A stretch of 18,854 nt of DNA. Source: CAZWSC01 sp964636385. GTDB taxonomy: Bacteria > Eisenbacteria > RBG-16-71-46 > CAIMUX01. The position numbers and the translations under genes were made by a program. Below the pieces are notes generated by a model. It saw nothing but the letters and a program-made list of their open reading frames with translations, searched no databases and was not told the origin of the DNA. The stretch lies in NCBI GenBank assembly GCA_964636385.1, contig CAZWSC010000089.1, positions 1 to 18,854 of the forward strand, read 5' to 3'. Shown here one piece after another: positions 7,265-13,970 of the stretch (position 1 is the stretch's first letter; each line of letters opens with the position of its first letter).

Positions 7265-8977
7265 TCAACCTCCAGACGAGAGGGAGTCCCCGGTCTCAAG
7301 GGGGAAGGAGATCTCGAAGGACGAACCCTCTCCGGGCTCGCTCCTGACCTCGATCGTTCCGCCGTGAGCGGTGACGATCCCGTGCACCACGGGAAGGCCC
7401 AGGCCGGTGCCCTGGCCGACATCCTTGCTTGTGAAGAACGGTATGAAGAGCTGCTGCTGCGTCTCACGGCTCATGCCGATCCCTGTGTCCTCCACGTGAA
7501 GGAACACCCTGCCGGGGGCCGAGCGGGTCCTGATCGTCACAGTCCCTCCGTCCGGCATGGCCTGAATGGCGTTGACGACCAGGTTCACCAGCACCTGCTG
7601 AACCTGCGAGGGATCGGCCGAGATACCGGGGAGTCCGGCCTCCAGGCGTCGCTCCAGGGTGATTCCCTCCTTTGCGCATCTGGACTCGAGAAGGTACAGG
7701 CCGTCCGCGATGACCCGGTTCAGGTCGCACGGAGCCTTCCGGGTGGGCATCTGCCTCGTGAAGATCATCAGCTTGCGGATAATCTCCCTGGCGTGCAGCG
7801 AGGCGTTGATGATCCTGTCGATGTCCTGCGAGACCGGGGCGTCCGGACCCAGCGACTCCTTCGCAAGCTGTGCGAAGCCAAGGATGGCACCAAGCGGTTC
7901 GTTCAGTTCGTGGGCCACGCCCGCAGACAGCTGGCCGACGGTTGCGAGCCTGTCCGCGTGGCGGAGCTGCTCCTGAAGGCGGCTCGTCTCTCCTTCGCTT
8001 TCCCAGTGTTCGATGATGAGCCCGATCTGGCGGGCGACCTCGTCTATGAGGCTTCGCTCCTCGTTCAGGAACGGCCCCTCGTCCGCGTCAGGCAGCTCCC
8101 TCGTGTATACGACCTCGACCTCACCGCGCCTGATCCCCCGGATCAGGATGCCAGACCGCTGCCGGTACGGGCTCTCGAGGAAGGCCGACGTCGTGAATGA
8201 CCTGCCATCGAGTGTGATCCGCGCCTGTGTAAGGCCGGGATGCTGCCAGCCGGGAGGAAGGAGTTCCACTATCTCCCCGAGGAACCGCTCCGTGCTCATC
8301 CCCGGGCGGCTGGCCACCTTCGCGATCCCGTAGAGGCAGGTCAACTCCTTGATCCTCTCGCGAAGCGCCCACTGGGCCCCCTGGTGCGCCAGAGCCACAC
8401 CAAGCGTGTCGGTTACGGCCTCCAGCATCAGGATGTCGTCCCTGGTGAAGAAGTCCTGCCTGCGGCTGGCCAGGAACAGGAGTCCGCGGAGCCGCTCGTT
8501 CACCGGCACGGGGATGAGCGCCAGCGATGCGAACTGGCCGCCGATGATCACGCTGCGGCCGGACGCGGCCTCGCCGCCCGTCGGGCGCAGGAGGATCGGG
8601 TGCGTGGTATCTCCGATCCAGAAGCTGCCGCTCCTGGTGAACGCCTCCGCAGGGGCCACGAAGCTGCCGCTTAGTATGGCCTGCAGGACAGGCTCCGGGA
8701 TCAGCCCCGTTCCTTCCCACGCATCGGAACCTGAGCCGCCACACTTCCGGGGGCTGGCGGGGGAACAGATCGTCTCGAACTCCTCCGTCCCCTCGGCCGA
8801 AAGCACGGTCCGGCACCTGGTGGCGACACCGTTCTCCTCGATCTGCATGACCAGGGCGTCGCAGCCGGAAAAGCGCATGAGGATCGAGCATATCCGGTGG
8901 AGGATCTCCGAGCGCGAATCCTCCCGGTTCGCGCTCGAGAGAAGCTCATGCAGCAGCTCCCTGATCTGCAGCGGCAT
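7265..8977 (-). CDS. Soluble hybrid-sensor-type histidine kinase with two GAF-like domains
   Basis: The 570-residue protein has no membrane segment or signal peptide, so it senses a cytoplasmic cue. Residues about 20-200 resemble a GAF domain (ASLALIPVPV, RGLLFLASRRQDFFTRDDILMLEAVTDTLGVALA). Residues about 205-330 form a second sensory module (ELTCLYGIAKVAS, LLPPGWQHP, EGPFLNEERSLIDEVA) common in front of kinase cores. The core has the phosphorylated histidine at 356 (AGVAHELNEPL), the N box (NLVVNAIQAM), G1 (VEDTGIGM) and G2 (GQGTGLGLPVVHGI), all intact. It should autophosphorylate and pass phosphate to D56 of the regulator 7 bases downstream, and perhaps to the receiver proteins at 3279-4172 and 10714-13689. 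The ATG at 8977 has only a weak AAGGG 13 bases upstream. Kinase identity is certain; the ligand is unknown. No receiver domain is fused to it, despite the family's frequent hybrids. Confidence 0.93.
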   Translation of the reverse strand: MPLQIRELLHELLSSANREDSRSEILHRICSILMRFSGCDALVMQIEENGVATRCRTVLSAEGTEEFETICSPASPRKCGGSGSDAWEGTGLIPEPVLQAILSGSFVAPAEAFTRSGSFWIGDTTHPILLRPTGGEAASGRSVIIGGQFASLALIPVPVNERLRGLLFLASRRQDFFTRDDILMLEAVTDTLGVALAHQGAQWALRERIKELTCLYGIAKVASRPGMSTERFLGEIVELLPPGWQHPGLTQARITLDGRSFTTSAFLESPYRQRSGILIRGIRRGEVEVVYTRELPDADEGPFLNEERSLIDEVARQIGLIIEHWESEGETSRLQEQLRHADRLATVGQLSAGVAHELNEPLGAILGFAQLAKESLGPDAPVSQDIDRIINASLHAREIIRKLMIFTRQMPTRKAPCDLNRVIADGLYLLESRCAKEGITLERRLEAGLPGISADPSQVQQVLVNLVVNAIQAMPDGGTVTIRTRSAPGRVFLHVEDTGIGMSRETQQQLFIPFFTSKDVGQGTGLGLPVVHGIVTAHGGTIEVRSEPGEGSSFEISFPLETGDSLSSGG

Positions 8978-9011
8978 CTTGTTGCGGATGCCCTTCGTTT
9001 CACACCTCCCC

Positions 9012-9029
9012 GGAGCGGTCTGCCGCTCC
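9012..9029 (-). other. Stem-loop in the gdhA-histidine kinase spacer
   Basis: On the minus strand GGAGCGG and CCGCTCC pair over a 4-base loop, giving a perfect 7-bp stem between the end of gdhA and the kinase start at 8977. A G-rich GGGGAGG follows instead of a T-run, so this is not a standard terminator. A second small palindrome, GCCTGG/CCAGGC (9070-9082), lies just after the gdhA stop, also without a T-run. The region therefore allows read-through from gdhA into the kinase operon, possibly with partial attenuation or RNA processing. No promoter for the kinase was recognised in these 109 bases. Confidence 0.4.
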
Positions 9030-9086
9030 AGTACCCGGACACCTGCCGCCTGCGCCTCCCTGATCCAGTGCCTGGACCAGGCTACC

Positions 9087-10463
9087 TCAGACCAGCCCCT
9101 GGTCGATCATGGAGTTCGCGACCTTCACGAAGCCCGAGATGTTGGCGCCCAGGACATAGTTGCCGGGATCGCCGAACTCCTCCGCGGTCTCCTGGCACGC
9201 CCTGTGGATCGCAGTCATGATCTGGTGCAGGCGGCCGTCCACCTCCTCGCGCGGCCAGGAGATCCGCATGCTGTTCTGGGCCATCTCCAGGCCGGATGTG
9301 GCAACACCTCCGGCATTGGCTGCCTTGCCGGGTCCGTAGAGGACCTTGTTCTTCAGGAAGACATCGACTCCCTCGGGGGTCGTCGGCATGTTCGCACCTT
9401 CGGCCACGCAGATACAGCCGTTATTGACCAGGTTCTGCGCCTCCTCGCCTGTCAGCTCGTTCTCCGTGGCGCACGGAAGCGCGATGTCGCACGGGACGAA
9501 CCAGGGGCGGCGGCCCTCATGGTACTCGCACTTGAACTCGTCGGCGTACTCCTTGACCCTTCCACGCCTCACGTTCTTCAGGTTCATGAGGTATTCCCAC
9601 TTCGTGGGGTCTATCCCATCCTTGTCCCACACTGTTCCGTTCGAGTCGGAGATGGTCACGACCTTGCCGCCGAGCTGGTTGATCTTCTCGATCGCATACT
9701 GCGAGACGTTTCCGGAGCCGGACACGGCGACGGTCTTCCCGTCGAAGGACTGACCACGGGTCTTCAGCATCTCCTCGGCGAAGTATACCGTGCCGTATCC
9801 GGTGGCCTCGGGGCGAATCAGGGAGCCGCCCCAGTTGAGCCCCTTGCCGGTGAAGACTCCCTCGAAGGAGCGTGTCAGGCGCTTGAACTGGCCGAACATG
9901 TACCCGATCTCGCGTCCGCCCACTCCGATGTCGCCGGCGGGAACATCGATGTTGGCCCCGATGTGGCGGTGAAGCTCGTTCATGAAGCTCTGGCAAAACC
10001 GCATGACCTCGGCGTCCGACTTCCCCTTCGGGTCGAAATCGCTGCCGCCCTTTCCGCCGCCCATGGGGAGGGTTGTCAAACTGTTCTTCAGGATCTGTTC
10101 GAAGGCCAGGAACTTCAGGATGCCGAGGGTGACGCTGGGGTGGAAGCGCAGTCCCCCCTTGTATGGGCCTATGGCGTTGCTGAACTCGATACGGTAGCCG
10201 CGGTTGACCCTGACCTCGCCCGAGTCATCCTGCCAGGCGACCCGGAACATGATGATGCGATCCGGCTCTGTGAGCCTCTCGAGGATCCTCGCCTCGATGT
10301 ACTCAGGGCGCTTCACGAGGCACGGAGAGAGGGTCTCGAGCACCTCCCTGACAGCCTGGTGGAACTCGGGCTGGGCAGGATTCCTGGCGATCACGCCTTG
10401 CAGCGTCTTTTCGAGGTACCCCTCGATGTTTCCATGTGCGACCGACCGACCTGATGTGGCCAT
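9087..10463 (-). CDS. gdhA: NADP-type glutamate dehydrogenase
   Basis: The 458-residue protein has the length and sequence of hexameric bacterial glutamate dehydrogenases. These reductively aminate 2-oxoglutarate with ammonium and NADPH in the cytoplasm. Visible signatures are GPYKGGLRFHPSV (100-111), the catalytic lysine in LPMGGGKGGSDFDPKGKS (K138), the aspartate in VPAGDIGVGGREIGYM, the Rossmann loop VAVSGSGNVSQYAIEK and SDSNGTV after the second strand. These resemble the E. coli GdhA type, supporting NADP preference, although cofactor use is inferred. The ATG at 10463 has GGGAGG five bases upstream. The frame runs further upstream, but that part covers the promoter and was not used. The gene lies upstream of the histidine kinase operon on the same strand and divergent from the receiver-PPDK_N fusion gene. 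Confidence 0.97.
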   Translation of the reverse strand: MATSGRSVAHGNIEGYLEKTLQGVIARNPAQPEFHQAVREVLETLSPCLVKRPEYIEARILERLTEPDRIIMFRVAWQDDSGEVRVNRGYRIEFSNAIGPYKGGLRFHPSVTLGILKFLAFEQILKNSLTTLPMGGGKGGSDFDPKGKSDAEVMRFCQSFMNELHRHIGANIDVPAGDIGVGGREIGYMFGQFKRLTRSFEGVFTGKGLNWGGSLIRPEATGYGTVYFAEEMLKTRGQSFDGKTVAVSGSGNVSQYAIEKINQLGGKVVTISDSNGTVWDKDGIDPTKWEYLMNLKNVRRGRVKEYADEFKCEYHEGRRPWFVPCDIALPCATENELTGEEAQNLVNNGCICVAEGANMPTTPEGVDVFLKNKVLYGPGKAANAGGVATSGLEMAQNSMRISWPREEVDGRLHQIMTAIHRACQETAEEFGDPGNYVLGANISGFVKVANSMIDQGLV

Positions 10464-10504
10464 ATGAACCTCCCAGCGGAATATTGACACCCCAATGACA
10501 CCTT

Positions 10505-10526
10505 TTGTACCACTACGGTGGTACAA
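10505..10526. promoter_or_regulatory. Palindromic operator over the gdhA transcription start
   Basis: TTGTACCAC (10505-10513) and GTGGTACAA (10518-10526) are perfect 9-base arms around a 4-base centre. The palindrome begins within the predicted -10 of the gdhA promoter and covers the expected start point. A protein bound here would block transcription of gdhA. The symmetry and size suit a dimeric repressor; the GTAC-centred half-sites recall GntR-type operators, but no regulator gene of that kind is in the window. As RNA it would also form a hairpin at the 5' end of the transcript. The effect on the divergent gene is unknown. Confidence 0.55.
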
Positions 10527-10553
10527 TCTACGCCGGACGGTTCGGGCTGTCAA
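10525..10553 (-). promoter_or_regulatory. Sigma-70 promoter of gdhA
   Basis: On the minus strand a perfect -35 TTGACA (10553-10548) is followed after 17 bases by TAGATT (10530-10525), matching the -10 consensus at four of six positions. The start would fall near 10518, about 55 bases before the gdhA ATG. The rest of the 10464-10713 spacer is more AT-rich than its surroundings. It contains a small inverted repeat GGCAT/ATGCC (10664-10679) and no convincing promoter for the plus-strand gene. Confidence 0.6.
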
Positions 10554-10697
10554 CCCAAAATCGGGAATAGTTGCCCCATTATCTACTAATTGTGTATCTG
10601 GATGCCAAGAGATCGGGAGAAAAGGTCCCACCATGATCAGTCTTCTATGTGGCAGATCCGTCTGGCATGCTAGTATGCCGGGGCAGTTTACGGACCA

Positions 10698-10705
10698 GGG
10701 GAGGA
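10698..10705 (+). promoter_or_regulatory. Strong Shine-Dalgarno deciding the GTG start at 10714
   Basis: GGGGAGGA ends 8 bases before the GTG at 10714 and is the best ribosome site in this spacer. An in-frame ATG at 10633 with AAAGG upstream is the alternative start and would add 27 residues without domain similarity. Confidence 0.65.
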
Positions 10706-10713
10706 AGACTGAA

Positions 10714-13689
10714 GTGCGAGATCGGATTCTCAGCGGGATCATCGGGAAGCCCGGGCGGGACCGGGTGGCGTACGACGCCCTGATGCCGAGGCGGGTGAGC
10801 AGCGTTCTCCTCGTCAGCAGTCTCTACGACTGCTACACGATCATCGAGGACGGCAAGTTCTCCGAGATGCTCTTCTCCGAGTATCTGGATCATGATCTCC
10901 GGTTCACACCTTCCATAGAGCGGGTATCCACGGCCGAGGAGGCGGTGCAGAGCCTCAGGATCAAACCCTTCGATCTGGTGATATCCATGGCCCGCGTTGG
11001 CGAGATGAACGTGCTCGAATTCGGTGACGCCGTGCAGGCGATCGCCCCGGGCCTGCCGGTGATCTTTCTGGCCTGCAGCCCGCGCGAGCTGAGCCTGCTG
11101 CCCCCGCCCGAGAGTCTTACGAGCATTGACACCGTCTTCGTCTGGCTCGGGGACGTGAGGCTGCTGCTGGCGATCGTCAAGATTGTCGAGGACCGCCACA
11201 ATGCGCTTCACGATGCGGAGGAGGCAGGCGTCCGGAGCATCGTCCTCGTTGAGGACTCGGCCCAGTTCTACTCATCGTACCTGCCGCTTCTCTACTCCGA
11301 GATCTGGAGCCTGAGCCATGCGATCAGCAGCGAAGGCGCCAGCAGGGCGCAGAAGATCCTCAGCATGAGGGCCCGCCCGAAGGTGCTTCTGGCCAGGACC
11401 TACGAGGAGGCGGTGGGGCTCTTCGAGCGATACGGCGACAGCCTGCTGGGCCTCATCACCGATGCGGGTTTCCCGAGGGAAGGCAGGCTCGACCCGGATG
11501 CCGGCTTCCGCCTGGCCCGGTTGATGAAGGAGCGGCAGGCCGATCTGCCTGTGCTGATGCAGTCGAGTGAGCAGACCGCAGAGGCCGCAGCGGGCCTGGG
11601 CCTCGACTTCGCCGACAAGAACTCGCCCTCCCTCCACAACTCGCTGCGGGAGTTCCTGAAGAAGAGGCTAGGTTTCGGGGAGTTCGTTCTCACCGATCCG
11701 GACGGAGCCACCCTCAGCAAGGCTCCCGATCTCCGCACACTCGAGTGGGCCATCCAGGCGGTCCCTGCTGAGCACCTGCCAGGCAATGCCAGGCGCAGCG
11801 ATCTGACGGCATGGCTCATGGCCCGGACGGAGTTCGAGCTCGCGGATGACATCAGGAAGATAGTCTCGGAGGAGGAGACGGAGCCGGAGGATCTGCGGAC
11901 GAAGCTGGTCGCCGCCATCCGCTCTTCACGGGAGCGCTCGATGGCGGGTGTGGTCCTGGAGTACTCGAGCAGCAGGTTCGAGGGGGGGACCGGCTTCGTC
12001 AAGGTCGGCAAGGGGTCGCTGGGTGGCAAGGGCCGGGGGCTGGCGTTCATCAACTCCCTGATCAACACCTACTCGCTCGAGGACCGCTTCCCGGGTGTCC
12101 GGATCTTCGTGCCTCCGACAATGGTCCTGACAACGAAGGTGTTCGAGCGGTTCATGGATGCTGCCGGACTGTGGTCCTTCGCCATGGAGGAGACCGATGA
12201 CGACAGGATCACCGCCGCCTTCCTGGAGGCCCAGCTTCCGGGGGATGTCGTCGAGAACCTCTGGAATCTACTCCACTGGGTGCACTCTCCGCTGGCCATA
12301 CGCTCTTCGAGCCTCCTGGAGGACGCCTCCTATCAGCCATTCGCCGGGATCTACAAGACATTCATGATCCCCAACAATAACCAGAGCATGGACGTGAGGC
12401 TTCAGGAACTCTGCAACGCCGTCAAGATGGTCTACGCCTCGACCTATCACGCCGACCCGAAGGCATACATGGACTCCCTCCCGAACAGGCTCGAAGAGGA
12501 GAGGATGGCTGTAGTTATACAGCAGGTCGTCGGCAGGCGTCATGGGAACCGTCTCTATCCCGACTTCGCGGGTGTGGCCCGTTCGATGAACTTCTACCCG
12601 ATGCCGGGTATGACGGCGGAGGACGGGGTTGTCTCAGTTGCACTGGGCCTGGGGAAGACTGTTGTGGACGGCGGCAGGTGCGTGAGGTTCTGCCCCAGGC
12701 ACCCACGCAAGCCGATCCAGTTTCTTACGACGAAGGACTATCTCGACAACACGCAGAAGAGCTTTCTCGCCCTGGAGCTGCCGCCGCCGGACAGGGTCCC
12801 CGAGGCGGGCGGGATTCCCCGGCTGGAACTCGTATCCCTGCAGCTGGATGCCGCGGAGGAGGACGGCACGCTTGCGCCGGTTGCGTCGGTCTACTCTCCC
12901 GACAATGACGCGATATCCGACGGGATCTACAGGGACGGGATCCGCCTGGTGACGATGGCGGGGATTCTGAAGGGGAGGATCTTCCCGCTTGCCGAACTCA
13001 CGTCGTTTCTCCTCAAGGTCGGGGTCGCCGCGTCATCCTGTCCCGTGGAGATCGAGTTCGCGGTCAACCTCGCGGAGAATCCCGACGAGCAGCACGAGTT
13101 CGCATTCCTGCAGATCCGGCCTGTGATGATGGGGTCCGAGGTTCAGGACATCCGGATCGACCAGATCGAGAGGCACGACGCACTGTGCGTCTCGAACCAC
13201 GCCCTCGGCAACGGCGCCATCGACGGTGTGCGCGATCTAGTCTATGTGCGCGCCGACACGTTCGACAGGGCCAGGACCCCGCAGATCGCCGGCGAAATCG
13301 AGGCTGTCAACGCCCGGCTGAAGGAGAAGCGCCGCCCCTACGTGCTGATCGGCCCAGGCAGGTGGGGCAGCTCTGATCCGTGGCTCGGGATCCCTGTGAG
13401 GTGGGCCCAGATTTCCGGGGCTATCTGTATCGTGGAGACAGGTCTCGAGGAGATACAGATCGATCCCTCGCAAGGCTCCCACTTCTTCCAGAACATCGTC
13501 TCCTGTGGTGTCGGGTACTTCACGATCGACCAGAAGAAGCGCGGGGATCTGCTGGATCTCCCCTGGCTGGACAGCCGGCCGGCGGAGGGCGGGCACAGGT
13601 ACATCCGCCACCTTGCATTCCCGCGCCCCCTGCACATCGCCATGAGCGCCGGTAGGAACATCGGGATCATCCGCAAGCCGGAGGAATAG
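10714..13689 (+). CDS. Fusion of two receiver-like domains with an orphan PPDK_N-type module
   Basis: The 991-residue protein has three parts. Residues 27-165 form a receiver-like domain without its phosphoacceptor (FDLVISMARVGEMN where an aspartate is expected). Residues 175-318 form a complete receiver: E180, D181, D250 (LITDAGFPREG) and K302 (FADKNS). A linker leads to a PPDK_N-type module from about 425, with GKGSLGGKGRGLA (K439), LAIRSSSLLEDAS (R530), FAGIYKT, GVARSMNFYPM, EIEFAVN (779-785) and LQIRPV (799-804). The C-terminal module holds GRWGSSDPWLGIPV (882-895) and SQGSHFFQN (919-927). No phosphohistidine swivel or PEP/pyruvate barrel is present, so annotation as PEP synthase would be misleading. 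The most natural reading is a phosphorylation-controlled ATP-binding or phosphotransfer protein. Its two halves correspond to the separate genes 3279-4172 and 4172-5845. It is divergent from gdhA and followed by a terminator. Confidence 0.87.
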   Translation: MRDRILSGIIGKPGRDRVAYDALMPRRVSSVLLVSSLYDCYTIIEDGKFSEMLFSEYLDHDLRFTPSIERVSTAEEAVQSLRIKPFDLVISMARVGEMNVLEFGDAVQAIAPGLPVIFLACSPRELSLLPPPESLTSIDTVFVWLGDVRLLLAIVKIVEDRHNALHDAEEAGVRSIVLVEDSAQFYSSYLPLLYSEIWSLSHAISSEGASRAQKILSMRARPKVLLARTYEEAVGLFERYGDSLLGLITDAGFPREGRLDPDAGFRLARLMKERQADLPVLMQSSEQTAEAAAGLGLDFADKNSPSLHNSLREFLKKRLGFGEFVLTDPDGATLSKAPDLRTLEWAIQAVPAEHLPGNARRSDLTAWLMARTEFELADDIRKIVSEEETEPEDLRTKLVAAIRSSRERSMAGVVLEYSSSRFEGGTGFVKVGKGSLGGKGRGLAFINSLINTYSLEDRFPGVRIFVPPTMVLTTKVFERFMDAAGLWSFAMEETDDDRITAAFLEAQLPGDVVENLWNLLHWVHSPLAIRSSSLLEDASYQPFAGIYKTFMIPNNNQSMDVRLQELCNAVKMVYASTYHADPKAYMDSLPNRLEEERMAVVIQQVVGRRHGNRLYPDFAGVARSMNFYPMPGMTAEDGVVSVALGLGKTVVDGGRCVRFCPRHPRKPIQFLTTKDYLDNTQKSFLALELPPPDRVPEAGGIPRLELVSLQLDAAEEDGTLAPVASVYSPDNDAISDGIYRDGIRLVTMAGILKGRIFPLAELTSFLLKVGVAASSCPVEIEFAVNLAENPDEQHEFAFLQIRPVMMGSEVQDIRIDQIERHDALCVSNHALGNGAIDGVRDLVYVRADTFDRARTPQIAGEIEAVNARLKEKRRPYVLIGPGRWGSSDPWLGIPVRWAQISGAICIVETGLEEIQIDPSQGSHFFQNIVSCGVGYFTIDQKKRGDLLDLPWLDSRPAEGGHRYIRHLAFPRPLHIAMSAGRNIGIIRKPEE

Positions 13690-13777
13690 GGCCGGCCATC
13701 AGGCGCTCCCGGTCGGCGAACTGGATTGACGGATTGGGGGTTGCGGAGCCTGTGCACGCTCCCCGGCCGCCGGCTTC

Positions 13778-13809
13778 CCCCCGGCTCCCGCCGGATCCGG
13801 GGGTTTCTT
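13778..13809 (+). terminator. Rho-independent terminator after the receiver-PPDK_N fusion gene
   Basis: CCCCCGG (13778-13784) pairs with CCGGGGG (13797-13803) over a 12-base loop and is followed by TTTCTT. It ends transcription of the fusion gene about 90 bases after its stop. The last Ts run into the -35 of the next promoter. Confidence 0.7.
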
Positions 13810-13836
13810 GGCGAGACAGGCCGCTTCAGGTATAAT
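13808..13836 (+). promoter_or_regulatory. Sigma-70 promoter of the pgs cluster
   Basis: TTGGCG (13808-13813) and a perfect TATAAT (13831-13836) are 17 bases apart. The start near 13843 leaves a leader of about 128 bases before the pgsB GTG. Location right after a terminator and before a four-gene cluster supports the call. Confidence 0.65.
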
Positions 13837-13842
13837 CGCGCT

Positions 13843-13970
13843 GGTTCACTCCTGTCCCCTTGAGCCGCGAAGACGGGCTGGCGACAGGCCCGGTTCGCCG
13901 ACTTGACTCCCTGGCATGGGTACCGGGATCGGAAGTAGTCTGAACGGCCTGCAGCAGCCGTGGGGGTTTC
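13843..13970 (+). other. Structured 5' leader of the pgs transcript
   Basis: The leader holds several mutually exclusive pairings. CCTGTC (13851-13856) can pair with GACAGG (13883-13888). GGCGA (13880-13884) can pair with TCGCC (13895-13899). CCCGGT (13889-13894) can pair with ACCGGG (13922-13927), enclosing a CCC/GGG hairpin (13909-13920). Overlap between the arms suggests a switch or attenuator rather than chance hairpins alone, but the region is GC-rich and chance pairing is likely. It does not match a riboswitch class known to me, and no leader peptide was recognised. Confidence 0.3.

Noticed and set aside
7258..7467. Upstream extension of the response regulator by 70 codons
   Set aside because: The extension lies inside the kinase gene, is rich in serine and arginine and precedes a GTG with a suitable ribosome site right before the receiver domain.
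8349..10454. 701-codon open frame on the plus strand opposite the kinase and gdhA genes
   Set aside because: It lies antisense to two genes with unmistakable family motifs; its translation has no recognisable domain and arises from GC-rich codon bias.
10661..10680. Sigma-54 promoter (TGGCATG followed by TATGC) before the fusion gene
   Set aside because: The spacing and the -12 element do not fit GG-N10-GC; it is better described as a small inverted repeat.
10495..10713. Upstream extension of the receiver-PPDK_N fusion gene
   Set aside because: It would cover the gdhA promoter and palindrome; the encoded residues resemble no domain, while a strong ribosome site precedes the GTG at 10714.
10464..10742. 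Upstream extension of gdhA
   Set aside because: It reads through the promoter; the ATG at 10463 has GGGAGG five bases upstream and gives the usual family length.
1535..13689. Calling the three PPDK_N-type proteins PEP synthase (ppsA) or pyruvate phosphate dikinase (ppdK)
   Set aside because: The swivelling phosphohistidine domain and the PEP/pyruvate barrel needed for those reactions are absent in all three.
13843..13970. Cyclic-di-GMP (GEMM-I) riboswitch before pgsB
   Set aside because: Considered because of the capsule context, but the conserved GEMM sequence blocks are not present.
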